Of a stretch of DNA of 64,000 bases, positions 34,252 through 42,765 are shown one piece after another. How positions within the stretch are numbered: position 1 is the first letter of the stretch; each line of letters opens with the position of its first letter. The notes below the pieces were generated by a model. The model was not told the DNA's origin. It was given only the letters and a program-made list of their open reading frames with translations, and made no database searches. A program made the position numbers and the translations under genes. Origin of the DNA: Lachnospiraceae bacterium (GTDB lineage: Bacteria > Bacillota > Clostridia > Lachnospirales > Lachnospiraceae); assembly GCA_022792335.1 (NCBI GenBank), contig JAAWAV010000003.1:1-64000 (forward strand), written 5' to 3'.

Positions 34252-35595
34252 TTAATTGTTCTTATAGACCGGGGACAATTCATATCCGGGGAATACAAGT
34301 TCCGTGCCCTCTACTGCGATGGACTCCGGATAAATCAGTTTGATCTTTGTATCCTGGAACTGTCCCATAACCGGGATCGCATTTTCATTCTTTCCTGTCT
34401 CCTGATTGAAAGAGATCGGATAAGGATAAATATTCCACCAGGAATCTTCCGGAATTTCCAGAGCTCTCATGGCTGTATTGATAGCCTCCGGTTCGTCTTT
34501 GCCGGCCGCTTCCAGGCTTTCGCAAATGACCATCGCAGCCGCCCAGCCTGCTGCAGATTCCGCGGTGTAATGTTCGCCGTTGTTTCGTTCTTTATACTCT
34601 TCGCCGATCCATTCTTTGTCCGGCATGGAAGCTAAAACATCCTCTCCCCACCCGGAAACAGTAAAGAATCCGTCCGCATTGTTGCCAACTGTAGGGATAA
34701 AATCGTTGTCCGTCTCTCCGGAAGAAGAGCAGAGCATTGCCTTCGGCTCATATCCGACACCCGCCATGGTCTGAGTGAGCAGCGACATGGACTGGAAATA
34801 ACAGGCGTTCAAAACCACATCCGGTTTCTTGTCCACCAGTTTTGTAACCACTGTCGTCAGATCTGTTACGTCCATGGCAAAGACTTCGTCCACCACAATC
34901 TCCACATCAAGGGCCGCCAGTTCCTCTTTCCAGCCGTCTCCCAGCGCCTGGCCCCAATCGTCATTCTGACGTAAAATCGCCGCCGTCTTAATCGCACCCG
35001 CCTCTTTTGCATTCATGTCACTGATAAACTGCGCATGGCTTTTGGTCGTATCCATATTCTGCTCATGGATGGTCACGGAATAAGGATGAGCGCCTTCCGT
35101 CAAAGCGTCGCCGGTGGAACAGGTGATTGCCAGCGGCACATGGTACTTTTCACAGATATTCTGAACGCTGAGCGTCACTGTAGACTGATAGCAGCCAAGT
35201 AACGCCGAAACCCCTTCATGGGAGATCAGCCGCTCTGCCTCAGAAGCCGCGGCCTCTTCGTTGGACTGAGTATCTCCATAGATCAGTTCGATCTTGGCTC
35301 CTCCCATGGATGCGATTCCTCCTCTGGAATTGATCTCGTCAATGGCAAACTCAATTCCTTTCTGCGCATCCTCCGCTACCGCAGCGGCAGAGCCTGTATA
35401 GGGGAATAAAACGCCCAGTTTGATCGTGCCGCCCCCGCTTTCTTCAGAACCGGAATTTGTCGCCGCCTCCGTTCCCTTGGTTTCGGCAGGTTTCGTCTCC
35501 TTCTTCCCGGAATCCCCGGCGTCGTCCCCGCCGCAGGCCGCAAGGGAAAACACCATTGCAGCAGCCATCATGACAGCTAAAAACCTTTTTTTCAT
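34252..35595 (-). CDS. Periplasmic-type ABC substrate-binding lipoprotein (LivJ/HAAT family)
   Basis: A 447-aa exported lipoprotein. The signal peptide ends in the lipobox FSLAACGG, so Cys anchors it to the membrane. A Thr/Glu/Ser-rich spacer follows. The two-lobed binding domain begins IKLGVLFPYTGSAAAVAEDAQKGIEFAIDEINSRGGI, typical of Leu/Ile/Val- and amide-binding proteins, and continues with LLGCYQSTVTLSVQNI. Relatives bind amino acids, amides, urea or aromatic acids. The binding-site residues do not let me name the ligand. Confidence 0.88.
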   Translation of the reverse strand: MKKRFLAVMMAAAMVFSLAACGGDDAGDSGKKETKPAETKGTEAATNSGSEESGGGTIKLGVLFPYTGSAAAVAEDAQKGIEFAIDEINSRGGIASMGGAKIELIYGDTQSNEEAAASEAERLISHEGVSALLGCYQSTVTLSVQNICEKYHVPLAITCSTGDALTEGAHPYSVTIHEQNMDTTKSHAQFISDMNAKEAGAIKTAAILRQNDDWGQALGDGWKEELAALDVEIVVDEVFAMDVTDLTTVVTKLVDKKPDVVLNACYFQSMSLLTQTMAGVGYEPKAMLCSSSGETDNDFIPTVGNNADGFFTVSGWGEDVLASMPDKEWIGEEYKERNNGEHYTAESAAGWAAAMVICESLEAAGKDEPEAINTAMRALEIPEDSWWNIYPYPISFNQETGKNENAIPVMGQFQDTKIKLIYPESIAVEGTELVFPGYELSPVYKNN

Positions 35596-35641
35596 GTGAA
35601 ATACCCTCCTTTTATTTTCGTTCCTCTATGTTTCATAGAGA

Positions 35642-36376
35642 TTATTGGGAACCAAGCGCATAGTCCGAACCAAGATATACGGAGATCACGTCCGGATTCT
35701 TTACAATCTCCTCTGGCTTTCCCTCCGCAATCTTTTCGCCAAAAGACAACACCGTAATATTATCGGAAATACTCATAACAGCCTGCATGATATGTTCAAT
35801 CATAATAACTGTGATTCCAAGTTTTCGTATCTCCAGAACGATATCCATAACTTCCGTAACTTCTGCCGGGTTCAATCCCGCCATCACCTCGTCCAGCATA
35901 ATCAGTTTCGGCTCTGTAGCAAGAGCTCTGGCCACCTCCAGCCGCTTCTGTTCACAGAGATTTAAGCTTCTGGCCTGAACAGTTCCTTTGTGGGCGAGCT
36001 TTGTGACCTCAAGCGCGTAAACTGCCTTCTCCCTGGCTGTAGCCACCTTATTGGTATGAGTGAACCCCCCCACCATCACATTGTCCAGGGTGGACATCCC
36101 GCGAAACGGCTGCACAATCTGATAAGTCCGCACAAGACCTTTGCTGCACAGATGATAGGGCTTATCCCTGGTCGTCTCCTCCCCGTCGAAGAAAACTTTT
36201 CCGGCAGTTGGCGTCAGAAATCCGGAAAGCAGGTTAAACAGCGTGGTCTTTCCCGCCCCGTTTGGTCCAATCAGCGCATGAATTTCTCCCTTTTCCACAT
36301 TCATCGAAAAATCATTGACTGCTTTCAGGCCCCCAAACTGCTTGGACAGGCCCTGAATCTCCAGGATATGGCTCAT
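35642..36376 (-). CDS. livG: Branched-chain amino acid-type ABC transporter ATP-binding protein LivG
   Basis: A 244-aa ABC ATPase. Walker A is GPNGAGKTT, the family segment LVRTYQIVQPFRGMSTLDNVMVG follows, and Walker B is LIMLDEVMAGLNPAE. The signature region reads LNLCEQKRLEVARAL; its usual glycine is replaced, which is a known kind of drift in LivG but worth noting. ATG 36376 follows AAAGGAGGGG. It overlaps livM by 4 bp (ATGA). A longer in-frame extension to 36700 is only livM read in another frame. Confidence 0.9.
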   Translation of the reverse strand: MSHILEIQGLSKQFGGLKAVNDFSMNVEKGEIHALIGPNGAGKTTLFNLLSGFLTPTAGKVFFDGEETTRDKPYHLCSKGLVRTYQIVQPFRGMSTLDNVMVGGFTHTNKVATAREKAVYALEVTKLAHKGTVQARSLNLCEQKRLEVARALATEPKLIMLDEVMAGLNPAEVTEVMDIVLEIRKLGITVIMIEHIMQAVMSISDNITVLSFGEKIAEGKPEEIVKNPDVISVYLGSDYALGSQ

Positions 36377-37380
36377 CTTGACCCCTCCTTTTTTCTCCTG
36401 AACAGCTTCCCTACCTGTCTCTGTATGATAGGAAGGATTCCATCCGGAAAGAACCGGATACAGACAATCAGCATAATTCCATAAATCGCCAGATTTAATC
36501 CCTGGATATTCGCAAACTTGGCCGTGGCGAACTGGGAAATCGACTCCACAATCAAGGCTCCGGAAAGTGGTCCGAATACCAGCCCTTTCCCTCCGAGCAT
36601 CGCGACAATCGCCAGCTTGTCCGACAGAGCTTCCGCAAACAGTCTGGCCGGATTGCAAACCATAATCAACTGGGCGTAAAAACTGCCGCCTACGGCACAC
36701 ATGAAGGCGCTGATCGCCATTGCTTTCAGTTTCAGTCTGCGGGAATTTACACAGAGAGACTCGGCCGCTTCCTGATTGTTGGCGACTGCCGCCAGTTGAT
36801 ATCCCATCTTCGACGTCTTAATCCACTGACAAATCGCCAGACAGACCGCCAGAAGGCCGCAGATAATGTACAGATAATACTTTTTATCCACAAACTGCAT
36901 CACTGTAAAATGATTCCCCTCCACCGACGGGATCATGATCCCCCTCGCCGCATTAATCTGGATGCTTCCGATGTTCCTTACACTCTGAACTACCAGAAGC
37001 ATAATATTGGCAAGCGCAATCGTCACCAGCGTAAAATACGTACTCTGCAGCTTAAAGCACGGCAGACCAATCAAAATTCCAAGAGCCGCTGCCAGCACGC
37101 CTCCCGCCAGCATGCCAATCCAGGGAGAAACGCCAAACTGGGTATAAAGAATGGTGGAGGTATAGGCGCCTATGCCGATAAAAATCGCATGTCCCAGAGA
37201 AAACTGTCCGGCAAACCCACTCAGAATATTCCAGGCAGAGGCAAAATAGGCAAACATAAAAATATAGATGACAATCTGCAGATAATAATTATTCAAAAAC
37301 TGCGATACGATGACCAAGGCCGCCGCCAGGGCTGCAAATATCGCGGTCTTGACAAGCGTTTTCCTGTTTAACTTTTTCAT
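36373..37380 (-). CDS. livM: Branched-chain amino acid-type ABC permease LivM
   Basis: A 335-aa inner-membrane permease with about 9-10 helices. It has the family's SAWNILSGFAGQFSLGHAIFIGIGAYT region near 50-75 and the cytoplasmic coupling loop AAESLCVNSRRLKLKAMAISAFMCAVGGSFYA, split by function and not by sequence. It forms the translocation path with LivH. AGGAGG lies before the ATG, and the gene is coupled to livG. Confidence 0.92.
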   Translation of the reverse strand: MKKLNRKTLVKTAIFAALAAALVIVSQFLNNYYLQIVIYIFMFAYFASAWNILSGFAGQFSLGHAIFIGIGAYTSTILYTQFGVSPWIGMLAGGVLAAALGILIGLPCFKLQSTYFTLVTIALANIMLLVVQSVRNIGSIQINAARGIMIPSVEGNHFTVMQFVDKKYYLYIICGLLAVCLAICQWIKTSKMGYQLAAVANNQEAAESLCVNSRRLKLKAMAISAFMCAVGGSFYAQLIMVCNPARLFAEALSDKLAIVAMLGGKGLVFGPLSGALIVESISQFATAKFANIQGLNLAIYGIMLIVCIRFFPDGILPIIQRQVGKLFRRKKEGSR

Positions 37381-37392
37381 GTTTCCATCCTC

Positions 37393-38271
37393 CTACACCT
37401 TGCTCTTGCCAAACAGGCCCGAAGGCTTAAAATACAGTACCAAAACAAAGATTGCAAAACAGAAGATCTGACTCATATAAGAATCAAAGAACAATCCGCC
37501 AAAGGCTTCCACAAGCCCGATGATAAGCCCCGCCAACAGGCAGCCTCCTATGGAACCTTTCCCGCCAAGTACCAGAATAATAAATGCCTTACTCCCTATC
37601 GTGGTACCCACGGAGGGGGTGATTGTATAAAAGGTTGCAAAGATCACTCCGGCAACGGCGCACAGCGCACAGCCCAGGCCAAAGGCCATGTTATAACTCT
37701 TCAGCACATTGATTCCCATAAGCTGGGCTGCCTCACGGTCCTGAGACGTGGCGCGAAGAGCCTTTCCCGAGTAGGTCCGATTCATGTAAAACCACAGGAG
37801 GATTACTGTAACCAGAGCGATCCCCGCGCCGATAATCTTCACCAAACTCAGCTTCCGTCCAAACCCGATGTTCACATACGTTAAGGAAATTGACATGGAT
37901 ATGCTCCTCGGCGTCGACTGGAAAATCATCAGCATAATATTCTCCAGCGCAATCCCCAGCCCTGCAGTGACCAAAAGCAGGCCGACCGGGTTGGAATCTG
38001 CCCGTTCCCGCAGATACAGGGGCCGAATCACGATATGCTGGAAAAAGTATCCGAAGGTAAACATCACCGGAATCGCAATCAATAAAGTCAGATAAGGGTT
38101 CATATGCAACAGGACGGTAGACCCGTATACAATAAACATGGAAATCATCAGCAACGATCCACTCGCCCAGTTGACGATCTTCATGATGCCGTAAATAATA
38201 TTGACGCCCAGCGCGGTCGCAGTATAGATACAGCCCATCACAAGACCAAGTATCAAGGTTTCATAATACAT
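37393..38271 (-). CDS. livH: Branched-chain amino acid-type ABC permease LivH
   Basis: A 292-aa permease with about 8 helices. It begins with LILGLVMGCIYTATALGVNIIYGIMKIVN, the LivH start. The coupling loop is LRATSQDREAAQLMGINVLKSYNMAFGLGCALCAVAGVI, and GGKGSIGGCLLAGLIIGLVEAFGG follows near the C terminus. It pairs with LivM. It sits 22 bases downstream of the PfkB kinase, which places the transporter in the sugar operon. Confidence 0.92.
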   Translation of the reverse strand: MYYETLILGLVMGCIYTATALGVNIIYGIMKIVNWASGSLLMISMFIVYGSTVLLHMNPYLTLLIAIPVMFTFGYFFQHIVIRPLYLRERADSNPVGLLLVTAGLGIALENIMLMIFQSTPRSISMSISLTYVNIGFGRKLSLVKIIGAGIALVTVILLWFYMNRTYSGKALRATSQDREAAQLMGINVLKSYNMAFGLGCALCAVAGVIFATFYTITPSVGTTIGSKAFIILVLGGKGSIGGCLLAGLIIGLVEAFGGLFFDSYMSQIFCFAIFVLVLYFKPSGLFGKSKV

Positions 38272-38293
38272 GTTCCTACGCTCCTTCGCAAAT

Positions 38294-39286
38294 TCAGCGT
38301 TTCTTAAAGTTTACAGAGAGGGCTCTCGCCTCCTCCAGAGTCGGGTAGGACAAAATAGCGCCTTCCCGTTCCACAACAACCGCCGCATAACGATTCCCCC
38401 AATCCGCCGCCTGTTCCGGGCTCATTCCCCAGACCAGTCCGGCAGTAAATGCCGCCAGGAATCCATCGCCGGCCGCCACAGTGTCTACACAGCGCACCTT
38501 ATAAGAAGGAAGGCGGGTACATCTGCCTCCTCTGCAGAGAATACAGCCGTGGCTTCCCAGAGTCATCACCACCATCCCCGGCCGGTAGCGTTTCCAGACT
38601 GTCGCCGCTACCTGCAGCCAGTTTTCATGCTCTTCCGGCTCCTGAAACCAGTTCTGGCTCTTCCCTGTATCTGCCGGTTCCATGCCTGCCAATTCCATGC
38701 CTTCCAGCTCATTGACAAACAGATAGTCCACATATTCCATGGAATCCGGAAAAGTCCGGTGCAAAGGACTTGCATTGAATAGCGTCACCATCCCTCGTTC
38801 TTTCGCATAGCGGCAGGCCGCCAGCGGAAGAGCCTGGTCCACTTCCAGACCGGAGACAAAATATCCCGCCCCCGAAAAATCATCAATGGCCCCCTTCACC
38901 TCTTCCAGCGACAGGAAACAGGGATGTCTCGGACTTCCGATAACCATATTCTCTCCATCTTCCCGTATAATTACAACGCCCACATCCGTTTTCGCTTCTG
39001 TGCTCATGGTATAATGAGAAAGATCGACTCCGGCCTCTTCCATCCATTTTTTTCCGATTCGTCCTCCCTCGTCGTCTCCGACTTTTCCGATAAATGCCGT
39101 GCCAACGCCCTGTTTTCCAAGCGCCACAGCCACATTGGTTCCCTTTCCTCCGTCCTCCCCAAACTTCCATTCCAGTGCGGGAACGGTTTCTCCCGGTTTG
39201 GGAAACTGAGTCACCCGAACCATATGGCCAATCCCATGCTTGTTAAAAACTAGGACCTGAAGCGGCTTTTTTCCTGCGCCCCTCAT
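38294..39286 (-). CDS. PfkB/ribokinase-family sugar kinase
   Basis: A 330-aa kinase. The substrate-side motif is GGKGTNVAVALGKQG near 45-60 and the catalytic PfkB motif is VDTVAAGDGFLAAFTAGL with the base aspartate. It phosphorylates a sugar or sugar-like compound; ribokinase, fructokinase and fructoselysine-kinase relatives share these motifs. ATG 39286 overlaps the stop of the NagB-like gene by 4 bp (ATGA). A longer in-frame extension to 39427 is the neighbouring gene in another frame. With the Liv transporter it suggests uptake followed by phosphorylation. Confidence 0.88.
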   Translation of the reverse strand: MRGAGKKPLQVLVFNKHGIGHMVRVTQFPKPGETVPALEWKFGEDGGKGTNVAVALGKQGVGTAFIGKVGDDEGGRIGKKWMEEAGVDLSHYTMSTEAKTDVGVVIIREDGENMVIGSPRHPCFLSLEEVKGAIDDFSGAGYFVSGLEVDQALPLAACRYAKERGMVTLFNASPLHRTFPDSMEYVDYLFVNELEGMELAGMEPADTGKSQNWFQEPEEHENWLQVAATVWKRYRPGMVVMTLGSHGCILCRGGRCTRLPSYKVRCVDTVAAGDGFLAAFTAGLVWGMSPEQAADWGNRYAAVVVEREGAILSYPTLEEARALSVNFKKR

Positions 39287-40167
39287 TCTCTGCACAGGGG
39301 GTGATCCAGGGTGGCTTCGTCGCAGTAAATAATTTTCTCCGGAATGTGATGCATGGCAAAGGTCACCGGATATTCCAAAGTCGTTTCCCTGCAAAACAGC
39401 ATCACCCGAAGGACCGTCTGTTTCCACGAGCCTGCGCGCAGCATGCAGACGATTCTCCTGGAGGAGAGAATGGATTTCATACCTACAGTAACTGCTTTTG
39501 GCGGGATCATATCATAATATCCGCCCCAGCCCCGCTCCGCCAGCGCAACAAGAGTATCCTCATTCAACTCCACAATCCTGGTCTTGGAATTTTTAAACTG
39601 TTCCTGGCTGATTCGATAATACCGGGAGTGGGGAGCTTCACAAAAAGCAATCAAGCCTTTGCAGCCAATTCCCGCCCAGATCGTATCAATACCTCCCATG
39701 CCCTCAATCATGTCGTCATAGCGATCCAAATCCCTCGGATCGGGAAAAATAATCTGCTCCGGGGGGCACATCAGCTCCGGATCGATCTTTCCAAATACCT
39801 TTTTCTTCATAACTCCATGAAGGCTGCCGTAGCGGGCGTCCTCTGGAATCGGCCGGCTCTCCCAGTCCAAATATTCGTCCATCATGAAAATCCAGAGATT
39901 CTTCAGACTGATTCGCTCCCGGTGAATCCGTTCAATCAGATATTCCCACTGTTCAATCGGACCTGCCGGTACAATCCATTTTGTCAAAATGCCTTTTTCA
40001 TTGTGGGCAATCAGTTCTTCCGCCATCAGATCCGCCACATCCCGATAAAGATCCGGCAAATGTTTCATGACGCGCAAATCGGCATTCAGATCCTTTCTTT
40101 CCTTGATCTCCTCCGGTTTATACCCACACCATTCCTGCAATTGCTTATTCGTAATGATAAAGTCCAT
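39283..40167 (-). CDS. NagB/6-phosphogluconolactonase-family protein
   Basis: A 294-aa member of the glucosamine-6-phosphate isomerase/deaminase superfamily. Family-type segments are WIVPAGPIEQWEYLIERI, the metal or substrate loop IFMMDEYLDWE, IDTIWAGIGCKGLIAFCE and the late PPKAVTVGMKSILSS. The GxGxxGH loop of true NagB is changed to GIGCKGLIAF, so the catalytic histidine relay may differ and the substrate may be other than GlcN-6-P. It could deaminate or isomerise an aminosugar phosphate. First gene of the operon, driven by the strong promoter at 40189-40217. Confidence 0.82.
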   Translation of the reverse strand: MDFIITNKQLQEWCGYKPEEIKERKDLNADLRVMKHLPDLYRDVADLMAEELIAHNEKGILTKWIVPAGPIEQWEYLIERIHRERISLKNLWIFMMDEYLDWESRPIPEDARYGSLHGVMKKKVFGKIDPELMCPPEQIIFPDPRDLDRYDDMIEGMGGIDTIWAGIGCKGLIAFCEAPHSRYYRISQEQFKNSKTRIVELNEDTLVALAERGWGGYYDMIPPKAVTVGMKSILSSRRIVCMLRAGSWKQTVLRVMLFCRETTLEYPVTFAMHHIPEKIIYCDEATLDHPLCRE

Positions 40168-40188
40168 CCTTCTCCCCCTTTCGCTTTC

Positions 40189-40217
40189 AGTATATATAAA
40201 TAATTTAATAATGTCAA
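40189..40217 (-). promoter_or_regulatory. Strong promoter of the NagB-kinase-Liv operon
   Basis: Minus-strand TTGACA (40212-40217) and TATACT (40189-40194) with an exact 17-bp AT-rich spacer, near-consensus. The likely start lies about 15 bases before the ribosome-binding site. Confidence 0.75.
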
Positions 40218-40568
40218 TTAAATTTTAAAAGAAATTTGTTAAAATATTGCCCTTGTTTTTTGGTTATATTGTACATGTATAGCTATTTTCCTTATATTAT
40301 TCATGTAATATGTTCAGTTTCGAAACCAGAAGCCTCTAGTTCTGTGTCTTTCTCTCTATTTTTTTATTATTAAATTCATCTGTATATTTATTAAATAATT
40401 CGTAAATTTCACTCTTGCCTTCCTCACAGCTTTTTCCATTCCCGATACGTTCTGACACAGGCAGAGTATTATTTCTAAATCTGAGAAAAACGAATGACGA
40501 GAAGAAACGATCTTGATCTGGCCGGCGGCGGGAGTACCGCGGGCATTTTTTTGATAGGAAAAAGAAAA
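40218..40568. other. Long AT-rich intergenic stretch
   Basis: No convincing gene. The left part is very AT-rich upstream DNA of the sugar operon, where regulator sites would be expected. Around 40531-40568 a GC-rich patch and an A-rich tract lead into the hairpin at 40569. Frames here have no ribosome-binding site or recognisable product. Confidence 0.4.
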
Positions 40569-40601
40569 CCAGATCCCTACTTTTTGAATGTGGGGATCTG
40601 G
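40552..40601 (-). terminator. Intrinsic terminator, minus strand
   Basis: Arms 40569-40580 and 40590-40601 pair over 12 bp with one mismatch (CCAGATCCCTAC). On the minus strand they are followed by GGTTTTCTTTTTCC. This would end transcripts from the DUF1858 gene before the sugar operon promoter. Confidence 0.6.
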
Positions 40602-40675
40602 ATAAGACTATTGCATAAGAATGGAAAACAGAGAGTAGACGGGGCAGAGTGAGAGGCAGTCGCAAAACAGTCAAA

Positions 40676-40856
40676 AACCCGGCCGTCCCCGCCTCTTGGC
40701 GCTCGTCCGGTAGGCAGATTTTACAGGTTTTGCGAACCTAGCGTCGTCTGCTTTGCTGACTATCTTCTATGAAAGCGATAGCAGACGGCAAACGGCGGCG
40801 AGGCAAAACCAAAAAATCAACGGGGACGAGCGCCAAGAGGCGGGGACGGCCGGGTT
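40676..40856. repeat. Large palindromic intergenic element with 33-bp perfect arms
   Basis: Arms 40676-40708 and 40824-40856 are perfect inverted copies, 33 bp and very GC-rich. The 115-base interior contains smaller hairpins (AGGTT..AACCT near 40726-40738; GTCTGCT near 40746 with AGCAGAC near 40780; GGTTTTGC with GCAAAACC). There is no coding frame. The right arm (cgccaagaggcggggacggcc) resembles cgccaaagagcgggtggcc near 49108. It looks like a MITE/REP-like element or a structured RNA gene. Confidence 0.65.
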
Positions 40857-40911
40857 CCTGTGAGCTTTGAAACCGCCCCTTCCGGAAAGCTTTCTACACT
40901 TTCCCGCCTGT

Positions 40912-41121
40912 TTACTGCTCTTTGGCAGCCAGATATTCGTTGACTGCATTCACCAGACTGTCCGGTTCAATCCCATGCACCATCGCAGCCTCCGCCAGAG
41001 ATTCCCCCTGGGCGGAAGGGCAGCCGATACAGTGCATCCCCGCGCCCATCAGAATCGGAATGATTCCCTGGTCCATCTGAATTGCTTCGCCGATTAACGT
41101 ATCCTTTGTCACCTGTGCCAT
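40912..41121 (-). CDS. DUF1858 redox-disulfide domain protein
   Basis: A 69-aa protein, the usual size for stand-alone DUF1858. It reads AQVTKDTLIGEAIQMDQG at the start and carries the motif GMHCIGCPSAQGESLAEAAMVHG, with the C-x-x-C pair of the hybrid-cluster-protein-associated redox disulfide family. Such small proteins are linked to hydroxylamine/NO or iron-sulfur chemistry in anaerobes, but no reaction is proven. ATG 41121 follows TTTAGGAGG; the in-frame ATG at 41163 lies in a leader hairpin. It has its own promoter. Confidence 0.85.
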   Translation of the reverse strand: MAQVTKDTLIGEAIQMDQGIIPILMGAGMHCIGCPSAQGESLAEAAMVHGIEPDSLVNAVNEYLAAKEQ

Positions 41122-41163
41122 GACGATTCCTCCTAAATCATAAAATCTGATCTTGTAAAACAT

Positions 41164-41196
41164 CCGGCAAAATGCGTCAGCAACACATTCTGCCGG
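41164..41196 (-). other. Leader hairpin before the DUF1858 gene
   Basis: Arms 41164-41174 and 41186-41196 (CCGGCAGAATG) pair over 11 bp with one mismatch. On the minus strand it is followed by ATGTTTTAC. It could be a weak attenuator or a 5' stabiliser. Confidence 0.4.
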
Positions 41197-41207
41197 ACTC
41201 TCTAGGT

Positions 41208-41216
41208 AGTATAGCA
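41208..41216 (-). promoter_or_regulatory. Extended -10 promoter of the DUF1858 gene
   Basis: TGCTATACT on the minus strand, between the DUF1576 stop and the leader hairpin. Confidence 0.45.
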
Positions 41217-41251
41217 GTTTTCTTCTTCCCTGTAAACCCCGGGCTCCCCGC

Positions 41252-42607
41252 TCATTTCTTCTCTTCCTTTGGTTTCCGGAAACATTCTAACACAGGAATC
41301 AAAAGGAAAGCCACGATTCCAGCAGTAAAACCGCCGTTATAGAGAAGGAATCCCCCATGGATCAGCGGAACGCTGGTGACCAGAATCGCATGAATCGCTC
41401 CGGCTGCCACTCCGGCAAAGAATCCGAATCTCCCGCTCACAGGCGCAAGACCGCAGGCAAAAGCCACACCTACCAAGATGCCCTGGGTGACCAGCGTCCA
41501 GCTCTGGGCAGATGCGATCCCACTTGCGAACATGGCAAAAGGAAGCAGAGAAGCCAGGCCATATCCCACCAGAATGGGAAATACAGTTCTGGGCTGCGCC
41601 CCCTGAGCGCTGAAAGACATCATACACATCAGCGCGCCCATGGTAGCTCCCGTAAATTTCACCGCCGGAAAGGCCACGTTTCCATCTACCATAGTCATTC
41701 CGTGAACAATGTTAAAATAAAGAAGGATAAACAGTCCGTAAAGGCCGATATTCACAAAGGTGGCCGGGATTCCAAAAAGTTCTGCATAGTCTGTTTTATA
41801 ACTGTCGCTCTTCCACAGCTTTTTATAATCCCTGAAACAGTTCTTATCCATCAGATAAGCTGCAACCAGGAACAACACAAACACGACTGCGAAAAACACG
41901 CTGACAAAAATCGGTTCCCCTTCTCCAAGATTCGTATTGGAAGGCACTTCCACGCCGGCAGATTTAAAAAAGACACAGAACATAAAAAATGCCAGAAAAC
42001 CTGCTGCCGGCCCCGCGTTGTACAGGTCATATCCCTTATGAAAATTCTGTGAATGAGCGCATAGCGCAGGCATCGCCAGGCCCACAACCACTCCGAAAAT
42101 CACCGCAATCACAAGGCCCGCAAAGGAAAAGCCTGTGGCCTCCTGATTGGGATACCGGAAGATAAACTCACTGGCAAAAGGCGCCAGAGCTGTTGCAAAC
42201 AAAGACAGGTTGGCAACGCTCCCGAACGATACCTTTTTGATTCTCGAATACACCCACACGCCGAAAATAAAAGGCCAGATGTTGATGCAGTTCATGCCAA
42301 AGGTCCCGTACCCCACGTTCAGCCAGAAAGCCGCCACTGTAACCCCAGTACATTTCGCCTTGCTGAAATACAAAACTCCACAACAGATAAGCCCAATCAG
42401 GCCAGTGTTTAAAAAGGCGCTCCCCAATCCTCCCAGGACAAAATAATCCATGGTAAACTGGGACGGCCTGGTGTTGATCCGCACAAATCCCGGAATCAGC
42501 TCTCCCCAGTTTCCGGCGCACACCGCGCCAATCAGAAACGCTACGGAAAACGCCAATAGCGCCCGCAAAATCATTTTGCTACTGTCCCACGTTTTCTTGC
42601 TACTCAT
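41252..42607 (-). CDS. DUF1576 family multi-pass membrane protein
   Basis: A 451-aa integral membrane protein with about 11-12 hydrophobic helices, in two similar halves (ILRALLAFSVAFLIGAV and YFVLGGLGSAFLNTGLIGL in the first; FGIPATFVNIGLYGLFILLYFN in the second). DUF1576 has no known function; the topology is that of a transporter. ATG 42607 follows AAAGGAGGG. The gene lies behind a promoter, a ZTP(pfl)-like aptamer and an overlapping terminator, which suggests a role in purine, folate or one-carbon metabolism. That link is inference. Confidence 0.85.
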   Translation of the reverse strand: MSSKKTWDSSKMILRALLAFSVAFLIGAVCAGNWGELIPGFVRINTRPSQFTMDYFVLGGLGSAFLNTGLIGLICCGVLYFSKAKCTGVTVAAFWLNVGYGTFGMNCINIWPFIFGVWVYSRIKKVSFGSVANLSLFATALAPFASEFIFRYPNQEATGFSFAGLVIAVIFGVVVGLAMPALCAHSQNFHKGYDLYNAGPAAGFLAFFMFCVFFKSAGVEVPSNTNLGEGEPIFVSVFFAVVFVLFLVAAYLMDKNCFRDYKKLWKSDSYKTDYAELFGIPATFVNIGLYGLFILLYFNIVHGMTMVDGNVAFPAVKFTGATMGALMCMMSFSAQGAQPRTVFPILVGYGLASLLPFAMFASGIASAQSWTLVTQGILVGVAFACGLAPVSGRFGFFAGVAAGAIHAILVTSVPLIHGGFLLYNGGFTAGIVAFLLIPVLECFRKPKEEKK

Positions 42608-42730
42608 ACAAATACCCTCCTTTTCTAACATGCATTTCTGCCAACCAAAAGCGGATTTCTGTCTGACTATGTAAAATACAGATGCGCGCCTCCAAGGTCC
42701 GGAAGCGGATTTCTCCGCCCATTCCTGTGC

Positions 42731-42765
42731 AAAAAGGGCAGCATTCGCAAATACAAATGCTGCCC
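42731..42765 (-). terminator. Riboswitch-linked intrinsic terminator before DUF1576
   Basis: On the minus strand GGGCAGCATT (42756-42765) and AATGCTGCCC (42736-42745) form a perfect 10-bp stem followed by TTTTT. The first bases of the stem, GGGC, are also the conserved 3' end of the aptamer, so the two folds exclude each other. It also ends readthrough from the secDF-tgt-yajC operon. Confidence 0.85.

Noticed and set aside
39301..40203. 300-codon plus-strand frame
   Set aside because: Antisense to the NagB-like gene, with no family features and an end inside the promoter region.
40336..40674. 112-codon minus-strand frame in the long intergenic region
   Set aside because: It crosses the intrinsic terminator at 40569-40601, has no ribosome-binding site and shows low-complexity composition at its end.
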